From Solirubrobacterales bacterium (GTDB lineage Bacteria > Actinomycetota > Thermoleophilia > Solirubrobacterales > JACPNS01), in contig JACPNS010000003.1 in NCBI GenBank assembly GCA_016185345.1, positions 186,001-250,000 of the forward strand: DNA of 64,000 nt, in the 5' to 3' direction. Positions 33,478 to 45,528 of this stretch are shown piece after piece. The position numbers and the translations under genes were made by a program. Within the stretch, counting starts at the first letter, position 1. Each line of letters begins with the position of its first letter. The notes under the pieces are model-generated. The model saw only the letters and a list, made by a program, of their open reading frames with translations. It was not told the DNA's origin and searched no databases.

Positions 33478-33679
33478 GCCGCGACGTGGCGGGACCCGCC
33501 TTATCCAGCTGAGTGATTTGAGTGTCTGTCCAGCCCCTACAAGGCGAGTCAGTCTCGTGCTGTGGGTTTTCGAACGACGGTGAAGGTCGCCGCGGCAGCG
33601 GACTATCCCGGACGAATCGTGAGGTCCTCGATGAAGACACGAAAAAAGACCTGGACGCGACGGGCGCGCTGACGTCGAC

Positions 33680-34105
33680 CTAATCGATCACGTACGTCTC
33701 GCGCTTGGGCTTCTCGATGAAGTCCCGCATGAAACCGCCAACGAGCAGGTTCGCGATCCAGAGAATGAATGCCGCGCCGATCGTCTTCCAGAAACCATCG
33801 AGCTCGAATGGCGGCACCAAAACGCTCGTGACCCACAGCATCAACGCGTTTATCAGCCAGATGAACAGGCCGAGTGTGATGATGATGAAGGGGAGAGAGA
33901 GCAGATAGAAGATCGGACGCATGATCAGGTTGGCAGCCGCCAGTACGAGCGCCGCAATCACCAGGTAGAGATAGTTGTCGTCGTAGGAGACGAGGTCCAG
34001 CAGCGAAGCAACCCACAGCCCGAGAAGGCAGACAACGCCGGTTGCAAGGATGCGGACGATGAACCCGGGGTTCCTGCGTGTTTCGTATGTCACTGCTTCA
34101 GGCAT
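33680..34105 (-). CDS. Phage holin family 4 (PF04020-like) membrane protein
   Basis: A 141-residue protein with four membrane helices (ILATGVVCLLGLWVASLL; YLVIAALVLAAANLI; FIIITLGLFIWLINALMLWV; AAFILWIANLLVGGFM). The NLIMRPIFYLLSLPFIIITLG core is typical of chromosomal members of this family, which are found widely outside phages and have no proven lytic role. ATG 34105 has GAGGG upstream. No other phage genes are near. Confidence 0.85.
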   Translation of the reverse strand: MPEAVTYETRRNPGFIVRILATGVVCLLGLWVASLLDLVSYDDNYLYLVIAALVLAAANLIMRPIFYLLSLPFIIITLGLFIWLINALMLWVTSVLVPPFELDGFWKTIGAAFILWIANLLVGGFMRDFIEKPKRETYVID

Positions 34106-34483
34106 GTCCCTCAATTTACCCACCGTGACGGCCATCCAACCTGCAAACGGCGCAAACCCGCATCGCGCCTGCGGTTTCAAGTGACTTAAGGCACTAGAAG
34201 ACTTTGTGCGATGTTGTATCTTTCTCCTTAGAGCTTGATCGGCATGTGGACTCACCGCCCTGCCAGCCAGTTTGATCCGAGCTCAGAACGTCCCCATGAA
34301 CTTCTCTTCCCACAACGATGGCTCCTCGTCGCGCAGTTTCGCGGATTGTTTCGCGCTCGCCCAGCGCCGCGACCGCGCGAACCGCGTGGAGCGCCCGCGA
34401 TGTGGCGAAACCCGCCTGAGCGAACTCCGTGACGCAAACCCGGCACGTGGACGCAGCGAACACGGCCGACGCGGTACAGACAC
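34106..34483. other. 378-bp divergent intergenic region before the ATP synthase operon
   Basis: It separates the holin-like gene from atpI and must hold the promoter of the nine-gene atp operon. An A/T-richer patch lies around 34190-34225 (ACTTAAGGCACTAGAAGAC to TTGTATCTTTCTCC), the likely promoter area, but I cannot fix -35 and -10 boxes. A Ser/Arg-rich frame starting at 34298 has no family look and overlaps atpI, so it is not called. Confidence 0.5.
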
Positions 34484-34906
34484 ATGTCCTCCGCAGTCGT
34501 AGCCGAAGGTCACCATCCTGGCCCCGCCGGGCCGAACGCCATGCGCACTGTGCTCAGGTTCCCCGACCTCATCGCCCTCGGCGTCGCACTTCCCATCTTC
34601 ATCCTCGCCGACCTGCCGATCGTCGGCTGGATCGTTGCGGCAGTCACATGGTTTGGCAGCTCCACGTTGGTCATCTTCATGCAACGCCGCGCAGCCCGGG
34701 CCACTGAGGCGCGCCACCAGGTCGGTCTTGTAGTCGGCGGTTCGATCGCCCGCGCGTGGATCGCCGCAGCAGGAATCCTGATCGCGTACCTGATCGGCGG
34801 GAACGACGCCGGTCTTGCGAGCGCCCTGCTGATGATCGCGCTCTTCACGATCTATTTCTTCAACAAGATGATCACCCACTTGATTCAGCCCGCCCCGAAG
34901 GCCTGA
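34484..34906 (+). CDS. atpI: ATP synthase protein I-like membrane protein
   Basis: A 140-residue protein with four predicted membrane helices (residues about 30-130), first gene of the atp operon. AtpI proteins help assemble the c-ring. Sequence conservation is low in this family, so the name rests on size, topology and position 11 bases before atpB. An internal ATG (MRTVLRFPD) is a possible alternative start. Confidence 0.7.
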   Translation: MSSAVVAEGHHPGPAGPNAMRTVLRFPDLIALGVALPIFILADLPIVGWIVAAVTWFGSSTLVIFMQRRAARATEARHQVGLVVGGSIARAWIAAAGILIAYLIGGNDAGLASALLMIALFTIYFFNKMITHLIQPAPKA

Positions 34907-34917
34907 AGGAGTCCAAC

Positions 34918-35832
34918 TTGACCCGTATCCGCCGACAGTTCTCCGCCATCGCATTCGCGCTCATGGCAGCTCTAACCGGCCCGGCAGCCGCGCTCGCGCA
35001 GGTCACCGAGGAATTCAAGCCTCAGAATGAGTTCAAGCTCCTACCGTGGATCAAAATCGAAGTTTTTGGCATCGATATGTCGATCAACAAGGCAGTTTTC
35101 CTGGTCTGGATTGCGTGCGGTCTGACGCTCTTCACGATCTGGTTTGTATCCCGCAAGATGACTGATCCCGAGACGCGCGACAAGCCCGGCAAGATCCAGG
35201 CCGCCGTGGAGATCTTCTACGACGTCGCCGCAAACACCGTCACCAAGCGCAACATCCACAACGAGAAGGTCGCCAAGCGGTGGTTCCCCTTCCTCGCAAC
35301 AATGTTTCTTTTCATCTGGTTCAGCAATGCCATTGGATTTATCCCGCTGCCGCTCAACACCGAGAACGGGGTGGATATCTTCGGCATCAACTTCCCGACT
35401 TTCGCGCTCTACTCGGCAACTGCCAACGTCACGATTCCGCTGACGTTGGCGCTGATCGTCTGGATCGGTGTTCAGACCGAAGGCATCCTCGCCAAGGGTC
35501 CGATCGGATATGTCAAGGGCTGGGTGCCGGCCGGTACGCCGAAGGCAATCCTGCCGATCATCTTCCCCGTCGAAGCCCTCTCCAAGTTCCTGCAGCTCGT
35601 CTCGCTGACGGCCCGACTCTTCGCCAACCTGCTTGCCGGACACATGATCATCCTGATCATGGGCGGAGGAATGGTCGTGTTGCTCGGGATTCCCTACATC
35701 TTCCCACTGACCGTACCGCTCGCGATTTTCATCTACTTCCTCGACGTGATGCTCGTCACCACGCTGCAGGCATTCATTTTCGCAACTCTCTCAGCCATCT
35801 ACATCGGGGACGCTGTCTCCGACAGCCACTAA
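34918..35832 (+). CDS. atpB: F1Fo ATP synthase subunit a
   Basis: A 304-residue proton-channel subunit. The essential Arg is Arg233 in SLTARLFANLLAGH, facing the c-ring glutamate. The N-terminal 28 residues (MTRIRRQ, hydrophobic, AAALAQ) look like a cleavable signal sequence, which is unusual but seen in some actinobacterial AtpB. The TTG start is fixed by AAGGAG 6 bases upstream (34906-34911). It lies between atpI and atpE. Confidence 0.94.
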   Translation: MTRIRRQFSAIAFALMAALTGPAAALAQVTEEFKPQNEFKLLPWIKIEVFGIDMSINKAVFLVWIACGLTLFTIWFVSRKMTDPETRDKPGKIQAAVEIFYDVAANTVTKRNIHNEKVAKRWFPFLATMFLFIWFSNAIGFIPLPLNTENGVDIFGINFPTFALYSATANVTIPLTLALIVWIGVQTEGILAKGPIGYVKGWVPAGTPKAILPIIFPVEALSKFLQLVSLTARLFANLLAGHMIILIMGGGMVVLLGIPYIFPLTVPLAIFIYFLDVMLVTTLQAFIFATLSAIYIGDAVSDSH

Positions 35833-36111
<279 letters not shown>

Positions 36112-36139
36112 GGGTAACCCCGGAAACGAAGGTCACACC

Positions 36140-36736
36140 GTGATTTACGCAATTGCCACAACCGTAGTTCCATTCGCTGTAGAGGATGAGAGCGGCACAT
36201 TCCTCGTCTCGCCGGGCATCGGCCTGATGATCTGGGTGCTGCTCACGTTCGGGATCACATTCCTGATCCTTCGGCGAGCCAAGGGCTTCGGCTTCGGCCG
36301 GATCACTGAAGCGCTCGAGCGCCGGCAGAACATGATCTCCGAGTCAATCTCATACGCCGAGACGACGCGTAAGGAAGCCGACGACCTGCTCGCCGACTAC
36401 CGCCTGCGTCTGACCGAGGCGCGCGCCCAGGCCGACGAAATCGTCGCCCGTGCCCGCACCGCTGCCGACCAGCGCGAGGCTGACGCGCAGGCAAAGGCAG
36501 CCGTTGAACGTGAAGAACTGCTCAAGCAGACTCGCAACGAGATCCAGCTCGAGACCCAGAAGGCGCTGCAGGACCTGCGTCGCGAGGTCGCGAGCATGAC
36601 GGTCGCGGCAACGGAAAAGGTCACTCGCAAGACTCTGACCAGCGACGACCAGCAGCGACTCGTCGAAGAGGCGCTCAGTGAGGTTGATTTCTCGGCCCTG
36701 AGCGGGAACGCGTCGAAGAACGCGAAACTCAGTTAA
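36140..36736 (+). CDS. atpF: F1Fo ATP synthase subunit b
   Basis: A 198-residue peripheral stalk subunit: one N-terminal membrane helix (residues about 25-45, IGLMIWVLLTFGITFLIL), then a long charged coiled coil with regular Ala/Glu/Arg spacing. The GTG at 36140 gives the normal length. It should dimerise and bind delta at its C-terminus. Confidence 0.93.
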   Translation: MIYAIATTVVPFAVEDESGTFLVSPGIGLMIWVLLTFGITFLILRRAKGFGFGRITEALERRQNMISESISYAETTRKEADDLLADYRLRLTEARAQADEIVARARTAADQREADAQAKAAVEREELLKQTRNEIQLETQKALQDLRREVASMTVAATEKVTRKTLTSDDQQRLVEEALSEVDFSALSGNASKNAKLS

Positions 36737-36755
36737 GGCTGTCCAGGAGCGCACG

Positions 36756-37292
36756 ATGGAAGAAATCGCACGCATCTACGCGACCTCGCTGTTCGAGGCT
36801 GCAGAAGGCCGCGGCAAGCTCGATTCGATCAAGCTGCAGCTCGAGCAGTTCACCGACGCGTTGGAAAGCAACGACGAACTGCAGCTGTTCCTCTTCTCGC
36901 CATATTTCTCTGGCGAAGAGAAGGCCGCCGGGATCGACCGCATCGTCACCGACGCAGAACCCGAGTTCATAAACTTCCTCAAGCTGCTCGCCGAGCGTCA
37001 TCGCCTGCCGGCCCTGCCGCGCATGCGCAACCAGTATGAGGCCCTCTGGGCCGAGCACAACCAGCTCCTGCCGGTCACGGTCACAAGCGCCGTAAACCTG
37101 CCGCCAGAGACGATCGCCAAGATCGGATCCAGCGTGGAGCAACAGACCGGCCGCAAGGTCGTACTGACGGACACGGTCGACGACTCGATCATCGGTGGCC
37201 TCGTCCTTCAGGTAGGAAACATGGTTCTCGATGCGTCCATCAAGGGACGTCTTGAGCGCCTGTCCAAGCAAGTCACGGCTGCGGCCGCCTAA
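36756..37292 (+). CDS. atpH: F1Fo ATP synthase subunit delta
   Basis: A 178-residue OSCP/delta protein linking the b stalk to the F1 head. The start MEEIARIYATSLFEAA and the end DDSIIGGLVLQVGNMVLDASIKGRLERL match the family. It sits in canonical order between atpF and atpA. Confidence 0.93.
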   Translation: MEEIARIYATSLFEAAEGRGKLDSIKLQLEQFTDALESNDELQLFLFSPYFSGEEKAAGIDRIVTDAEPEFINFLKLLAERHRLPALPRMRNQYEALWAEHNQLLPVTVTSAVNLPPETIAKIGSSVEQQTGRKVVLTDTVDDSIIGGLVLQVGNMVLDASIKGRLERLSKQVTAAAA

Positions 37293-37322
37293 CCCAACGA
37301 AACGTTTTTCAGGAGTCTTCAA

Positions 37323-38941
<1,619 letters not shown>

Positions 38942-38942
<1 letters not shown>

Positions 38943-39868
38943 TGGCGTCCACTCGCGACATCTCGACCCGGATCGGGTCGGTCAAGAACATCCAGAAGAT
39001 CACTTCTGCGATGCAGATGGTCGCGGCAGCACGACTGCGCCGCGCAGAGCAGCGCATTCATGCTCTGCGTCCTTACGCGGACGTCCTCACCAAGATGGCA
39101 CGTCAGGCAGCAGAGGCCGCGGGCAACGTGCCGCAGCTTCCGATTCTGGAAGAACGCGAGGTACAGAAGAACATCGGCCTCGTGCTGATCGCTGGCGACC
39201 GTGGACTATCGGGATCATTCAACTCGCAGATCATCCGCCAGGGACTGCGTCGCTTCGACGAGCTGAAGGAAGAGGGCAAGGAAGTAACGCTCTACGCCGT
39301 CGGTCGACGCATCGATGGTTCGCTGAACTTCCGCAACCTCACGGTCCAGGCCGCCTTTACAGGCTTCACGGACCGCCCGGCATACGCTGACGCGCGCCAT
39401 ATCGCCGAAGAGTTGATGGCCGATTACGTCGACCTCAAGATCGACTCCGTCGAGATCGTCTACAACAGCTATATCTCGCCGTTGCAGCAGATCGTCACCA
39501 GTCAGCGCGTCCTCCCGCTGCAGCATGCAGAGATCCTCGACGGAGGACTCGGCGAGCCCAACACCGACGACGAAGCTGGCGGCGAGGACGCCGAGGACGC
39601 GAACAAGCTGCCACCGCTCTGGCTCTACGAGCCCGAACCGGAAGAGCTGCTCAAGCGCCTGATCCCGGACTTCGTCGAGATCACGATCTTCCGCGCGTTG
39701 CTCGAAAGCGCCGCCAGTGAGATGGGCGCAAAGATGACCGCGATGCAGTCGGCATCCGACAACGCGTCGGACATGATCAAAAACTTGACCTTGGAAATGA
39801 ACCGGCAGCGTCAGGCTGCCATTACGCAAGAGATTTTGGAAGTCGTCGGCGGCGCCGAAGGCGTCTAG
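38942..39868 (+). CDS. atpG: F1Fo ATP synthase subunit gamma
   Basis: A 308-residue rotor shaft subunit. N-terminal TRDISTRIGSVKNIQKITSAM and C-terminal ASDNASDMIKNLTLEMNRQRQAAITQEILEVVGGA are the two coiled-coil ends. An acidic insertion (about residues 200-220, PNTDDEAGGEDAEDAN) resembles the gamma loops of actinobacteria that affect ATP hydrolysis. The start overlaps atpA. Confidence 0.95.
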
Positions 39869-39911
39869 CCCGTAAATCGAAGCCGCCCCCTCAACCAGGA
39901 GCACTACCTAA

Positions 39912-41329
<1,418 letters not shown>

Positions 41330-41330
<1 letters not shown>

Positions 41331-41737
41331 TGGCATCCACATTTCCAGTACAGATCATGACGCCGGAAGGACCGGCCTACGAGGGCACGGCCGAGATGGT
41401 GTCAACGCGCACCCTCGTCGGTTCGATCGGTATTCGCGCAAACCACGAGCCGCTCATGGCGATGCTCGACCCGACCGAACTGCGCATCTACGAGTCCGAA
41501 ACCGAGATCAAGCGTTTCGCTCAGGGTGATGGCTTTCTGCAGATGGCAGAGAATTCGCTGCTGATGCTCGTCGAAGAAGCGATTCCGGTCGAAGAACTCG
41601 ACGTTGCTGACCTGACCGCCAAGCAGGAAGAGGCGCAGGCGCGCCTCGATGCCGCGGAAGACGGCTCGGCCCAGCAGGAGCGCGCCGAGCGCGACGTGCA
41701 CCGCTGGAGCCGCTACCTCGAGATCGCCAACTCCTAA
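41330..41737 (+). CDS. atpC: F1Fo ATP synthase subunit epsilon
   Basis: A 135-residue subunit with the N-terminal beta-sandwich (QIMTPEGPAYEGTAEMVSTRT, GSIGIRANHEPLMAML) and a C-terminal helical hairpin that can inhibit ATP hydrolysis. It is the last gene of the atp operon and is followed by a hairpin at 41797-41829. Confidence 0.94.
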
Positions 41738-41796
41738 TTCTGCCACGGCGCCGCCGCGTCGGTTTGGCCGGCACCCCGATTCCAAGCCTGATTCGC

Positions 41797-41829
41797 TCCA
41801 CAGTCTGCGCTCCCGGCGCAAACTGTGGA
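41797..41829 (+). terminator. Stem-loop after the atp operon, related to the hairpin at 19254
   Basis: TCCACAGT and ACTGTGGA with inner TGCGC/GCGCA make a 13-bp stem with one mismatch and a 5-base loop. It lies 60 bases after atpC. No T-run follows. The same outer arms appear at 19254-19286, so it may be a dispersed element used as a transcript end. Confidence 0.5.
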
Positions 41830-41882
41830 ACACTTCCCGCTTGATTGCGGGTAGTTGTGCGCTCCGCAACTAGGATCGCGCC

Positions 41883-42806
41883 GTGCGCAAGATCACGCAA
41901 TTCGCCGTCGGCCCGCCAGGAGTTTTGGAGCTGGTGACCGACGCGCCACGCCCGAAGCCCGGCCCCGACGAAGTGCTCGTCGAGGTTCGCGCTGCGGGCG
42001 TGAATCCGGTGGACGCGAAGGTTCGGAGTGGCAGCGGCCTGCTCGGCGAGCCGCCGTTCACCGTGGGCTGGGACGTCAGTGGCGTCGTGGTCGAGGGGAA
42101 TGGTTTCGAGCCCGGCGACGAGGTCTTCGGGCTGATCCGCTTTCCGCAGGAGGCGGCGGCGTATGCCGAGTACGTCACGGCGCCAGCTCATCAGCTTTTG
42201 CTCAAGCCGCCGACGATCACGCACGCCGAAGCCGCCGCGATTCCGCTGGTTGCTGAGACTGCCTGGCAGGCGCTTGTTCACGCAGTTGACGTTCAGCCCG
42301 GCGAGCGCGTGCTGATTCATGCCGGCGCCGGCGGAGTTGGCCACGTCGCGATTCAGATTGCGAAGGCGCGCGGCGCGCACGTGGTCACGACCGCAAGTGC
42401 AATCAAGCACGATTTTCTGACCAGGCTCGGCGCCAACGAGGTCATCGACTACCGCGAAATCGATGTCGCCGAGGTCCTCGCGGGCAGCATCGATGTCGTC
42501 TTTGACACGGTCGGCGCCGGCACCGCCGCACAGTCGCTTCCGACCTTGAAGCCGGGCGGTCGCCTCGTGACGATCGTCGAGTATCGCGACGAAGCGTTGC
42601 CCGAACTTGCGGCCGACAGCGAAGTCGAATACCACGGGGTGCTTGTCAAGCCAAGCGCCGAGGATCTCTACGAGATCGTCAAGCTGATCTCCGAACACCG
42701 CTTCAGGATTGAACTCGCGGCAGTCCTCTCGATTGAACAGGCCGACAAGGCCCACGAGTTGATCGAGACACACCGCGCAACTGGCAAGATCGTCCTCATC
42801 CCGTAA
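41883..42806 (+). CDS. Zinc-independent NADP-dependent quinone oxidoreductase (MDR superfamily)
   Basis: A 307-residue medium-chain dehydrogenase/reductase of the quinone-oxidoreductase type. It has the N-terminal AAGVNPVDAKVRSG, the domain joint GWDVSGVVVEGN, and the cofactor motif HAGAGGVGHVAIQIAK. The structural-zinc cysteines of alcohol dehydrogenases are absent. Substrate unknown; NADPH-linked reduction of quinones or enones is usual. The start is GTG at 41883. Confidence 0.88.
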   Translation: MRKITQFAVGPPGVLELVTDAPRPKPGPDEVLVEVRAAGVNPVDAKVRSGSGLLGEPPFTVGWDVSGVVVEGNGFEPGDEVFGLIRFPQEAAAYAEYVTAPAHQLLLKPPTITHAEAAAIPLVAETAWQALVHAVDVQPGERVLIHAGAGGVGHVAIQIAKARGAHVVTTASAIKHDFLTRLGANEVIDYREIDVAEVLAGSIDVVFDTVGAGTAAQSLPTLKPGGRLVTIVEYRDEALPELAADSEVEYHGVLVKPSAEDLYEIVKLISEHRFRIELAAVLSIEQADKAHELIETHRATGKIVLIP

Positions 42807-42815
42807 CCTCAGGGA

Positions 42816-43919
42816 ATGGACGAAGCAGACCTCGCCAAGCGCCTGATGGCGTACGACACCTCCACACCGGAAGGGATCACCACCGGCGTGAGCTTCATCA
42901 AAGGCTGGCTCGAGTCCAACGGTTTTGAGATCGAGGAGATGGAGGTTGCCGGACTGCCGGTGCTGATCACCAGCACCAAGGGCACCGGCCCGGTCCTCGT
43001 GTTCCACGGCCACATCGATGTCGTCCCCGGCAAGCCCGGCCAGTTCAAGCCGCGCGTCGAGGGCGATGAACTGATCGGTCGCGGCGCGTACGACATGAAG
43101 GCCGCGCTCGCCGCGATGATGTGCGCGATGCGCGACCTGCGCGATCAGGAAGGTGTGGAGGTTCGCTTTCTCTGCGTCGCTGATGAGGAGTCCGAGACGA
43201 TGGGCATCCGCGGTACTGACGTTCTTGTCGAGCGGGGTTACGGCGGCGACTTCGCGATCACCGGTGAGCCGACAAACCTTCACGTGGGCGTGCAAGCAAA
43301 GGGCGTACTCGCGCTCTGCCTGACGGTCAGCGGCACCGCCGCGCACGGCTCAACGCCATGGCTCGGCGACAACGCAGTACTCAAAGCCAACGACGTCTTC
43401 CGCCGCATCGAGGGCATGCCATTCGCGCGCCAGAGCAGCGACTTCTTCGATCGCCCAAGCATCAACCTCGGCAAGATCGAGGGCGGCGATGCCATCAACA
43501 AGGTGCCGGACACGTGCATCATGCACGTCGACATCCGTTACGTTCCAGGGCAGGATCCAGACGCGATCCTCGAGGACATCAAGGCGATCGACGACGTCGC
43601 CGTAGAGGTCGTCTTCGAGCGCGAGCCGGCGTACGTTGCCAACGACAATGAGTACGTCGTGGCGCTACACCAGTCGCTCGCAGACGCGAACGTCGAAGAG
43701 GCCGAGCTCGTCGGCCGCGACGGCAGCTCCGAGGCGACCGCATTCCTCGCCCAGGGCATCCCAGCCGTCGAATTTGGCCCGGTAGGCAACGGCCATCACG
43801 GCCCATGCGAATACGTTTCATTGCGTTCTCTGGCGGACTATCGTCACGCTCTGGTCGGTTTCGCACAGCGCGTCGCCGCCCAGCAGACCGATTCGCGAAG
43901 TCACATCCGCGCGGTCTGA
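42816..43919 (+). CDS. M20 family metallopeptidase (ArgE/DapE/ACY1-like)
   Basis: A 367-residue di-zinc hydrolase. Metal ligands are visible in FHGHIDVVPG, GRGAYDMKAALAA, VADEESETMG and ITGEPTNLHVG, with a dimerisation domain inserted in the middle (ALCLTVSGTAAHGSTPWLG). It cleaves an acyl or peptide bond of an amino-acid derivative; the exact substrate (acetylornithine, succinyl-DAP, other) cannot be told. It starts 9 bases after the upstream oxidoreductase stop. Confidence 0.88.
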   Translation: MDEADLAKRLMAYDTSTPEGITTGVSFIKGWLESNGFEIEEMEVAGLPVLITSTKGTGPVLVFHGHIDVVPGKPGQFKPRVEGDELIGRGAYDMKAALAAMMCAMRDLRDQEGVEVRFLCVADEESETMGIRGTDVLVERGYGGDFAITGEPTNLHVGVQAKGVLALCLTVSGTAAHGSTPWLGDNAVLKANDVFRRIEGMPFARQSSDFFDRPSINLGKIEGGDAINKVPDTCIMHVDIRYVPGQDPDAILEDIKAIDDVAVEVVFEREPAYVANDNEYVVALHQSLADANVEEAELVGRDGSSEATAFLAQGIPAVEFGPVGNGHHGPCEYVSLRSLADYRHALVGFAQRVAAQQTDSRSHIRAV

Positions 43920-44014
43920 ACCGGTGCCTTCAGCCGCCGAGCGTGTTTCACTATTGATTGCGCGCGGCACCTCCGTGCAATCCGCCGCGCCGCAGACCAG
44001 GCTCATTCACTCAC

Positions 44015-45487
44015 TTGTTTGAAGACAAAGATCATTCCGCGCCCAAACGGCGCTTCATCATCGGCTCGGTGACCCTCGTGGTCATGGCGGCGCTGGTGAG
44101 TTCCGTGGTGGCATTCGCCGCGCGTGACACCGTGCTGCCGCAGGCGATCGCAGGACTCGCGCCCACGCCGACCTACGAGGGCGGACCGCAAACCGTCCTG
44201 CTGATTGGCGCCGACAGTCGCAAGGACGACAAGAAGTTCGGCCTCAAGGCCCGGTCGGACACGATGATGCTCGTTCGACTGGACCCCGAGAGCAACGTCA
44301 CCACGGTTCTCTCGATACCACGCGACCTCCGGGTGAAGATCCCGGGGCGCGGGACGGACAAGTTCAACGCCGCGTACGCGGTCGGTGGAGCGAAGTTGGT
44401 GATGGAAACGGTCAAGGAATCTTTCGGGATCGAGGTGCAACGAGTCGCGGAGGTCGACTTCGGCGGGTTCGCGCAGGCCGTCGACGCCGTCGACTGTGTC
44501 TACGTTGACGTCGATCGCAAGTACTTCAACAACAACGTCGGAAGGGTCTACGGCCAGCAGTTTGCCGCGATCAACATCAAGGCCGGCTACCAGAAGTTGT
44601 GCGGTTACCGCGCTCTGGATTACGTCCGCTTCCGCTATTACGACGATGACATCTACCGCGAGGCTCGTCAGCAGGGCTTTCTCAGGCAGGCGAAGCAGCA
44701 GGTCGGCGTGGCCAGCCTGCTGACCAACGTCTCCAAGCTCACAAGGGTCGTCAACAGGAACATCAAGACTGATCGCTGGCTGACCAGCGGAAAAAACTTT
44801 CAAAAGTTTCTCAGGCTCGCCGCCGAGTCCTCCAACAAACCCGTTTTCCAGGTGACGATTCCGAACACCTCCACCCCAACTATACGCGCGGTCTCGTACG
44901 TGGTCGCGAGCACGTCTTCGATGAGGAAGGCGGCCGAAGTCTTCACCGACGGCCCGCGCCAGAAGGGCAGCAATTACAGCGCGGACCAGTCTGGATCTGG
45001 GGAAGGGTCCGTGCCCAAGCGCGCGCGGCGTCTGCGCAGCCTCCCTTCGTCGATGAGCTACGCCAAGGATGCCGGCAGGAAGCAGGCCTTCTTCGCTTCG
45101 GTGGGTATCAATCTGCCGGTCTTCTACCCGACCGCGCTGGTCAAAGGCGCCAGCTATCAGGACTCGAGCACCCGCGGCTACCGAATGACCAAGCCCGACG
45201 GCAAGCGCGTCTCGGCGTATCGGATCGTGGCCAAGATCGACAACTTGAATGGTGATTATTACGGAGTTCAAGGGGTCAACTGGTCCGATCCACCGATCCT
45301 GAAGAACCCATCGGAATCGCGCAGGATCGGCGGGCGCACCTATGACCTGTACTACGAGGGCAACAAGCTCGCGCTTGTCGCTTTCCAGAGCGGCGGCGCG
45401 TCTTACTGGGTCGCAAACACCCTCCTTCGCAAGCTCAAGGAAAAGCAAATGCTTGCGCTGGCCCAGTCCCTGCGTGCCAGCGGTTGA
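44015..45487 (+). CDS. LytR-CpsA-Psr (LCP) family wall polymer ligase, copy 1
   Basis: A 490-residue membrane-anchored enzyme: short cytoplasmic start, one helix (FIIGSVTLVVMAALVSSVVAF), then the LCP domain with LLIGADSRK, RSDTMMLVRLDPE, SIPRDLRVKIPG and DYVRFRYYDDDIYREARQQ, holding the conserved Asp and Arg residues that bind the lipid pyrophosphate. A further 150-residue C-terminal domain follows. It should transfer polyprenyl-linked polysaccharide to peptidoglycan. The TTG at 44015 (MFEDKDHSAPKRRF) is chosen because the neighbouring paralogue starts MFDEPERFAPWKRF. Confidence 0.88.
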   Translation: MFEDKDHSAPKRRFIIGSVTLVVMAALVSSVVAFAARDTVLPQAIAGLAPTPTYEGGPQTVLLIGADSRKDDKKFGLKARSDTMMLVRLDPESNVTTVLSIPRDLRVKIPGRGTDKFNAAYAVGGAKLVMETVKESFGIEVQRVAEVDFGGFAQAVDAVDCVYVDVDRKYFNNNVGRVYGQQFAAINIKAGYQKLCGYRALDYVRFRYYDDDIYREARQQGFLRQAKQQVGVASLLTNVSKLTRVVNRNIKTDRWLTSGKNFQKFLRLAAESSNKPVFQVTIPNTSTPTIRAVSYVVASTSSMRKAAEVFTDGPRQKGSNYSADQSGSGEGSVPKRARRLRSLPSSMSYAKDAGRKQAFFASVGINLPVFYPTALVKGASYQDSSTRGYRMTKPDGKRVSAYRIVAKIDNLNGDYYGVQGVNWSDPPILKNPSESRRIGGRTYDLYYEGNKLALVAFQSGGASYWVANTLLRKLKEKQMLALAQSLRASG

Positions 45488-45528
45488 TTCGAGCCTCGCC
45501 GCACCCCGGACCTCTAACGTAACCGACA

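Noticed and set aside
33680-34105. Prophage remnant because of the holin family name
   Set aside because: This family is mostly chromosomal, and there are no phage structural, integrase or lysis genes nearby.
34298-34502. Ser/Arg-rich plus-strand frame before atpI
   Set aside because: It has no family character, no Shine-Dalgarno sequence, and runs into the atpI start; it looks like a chance open frame in the promoter region.
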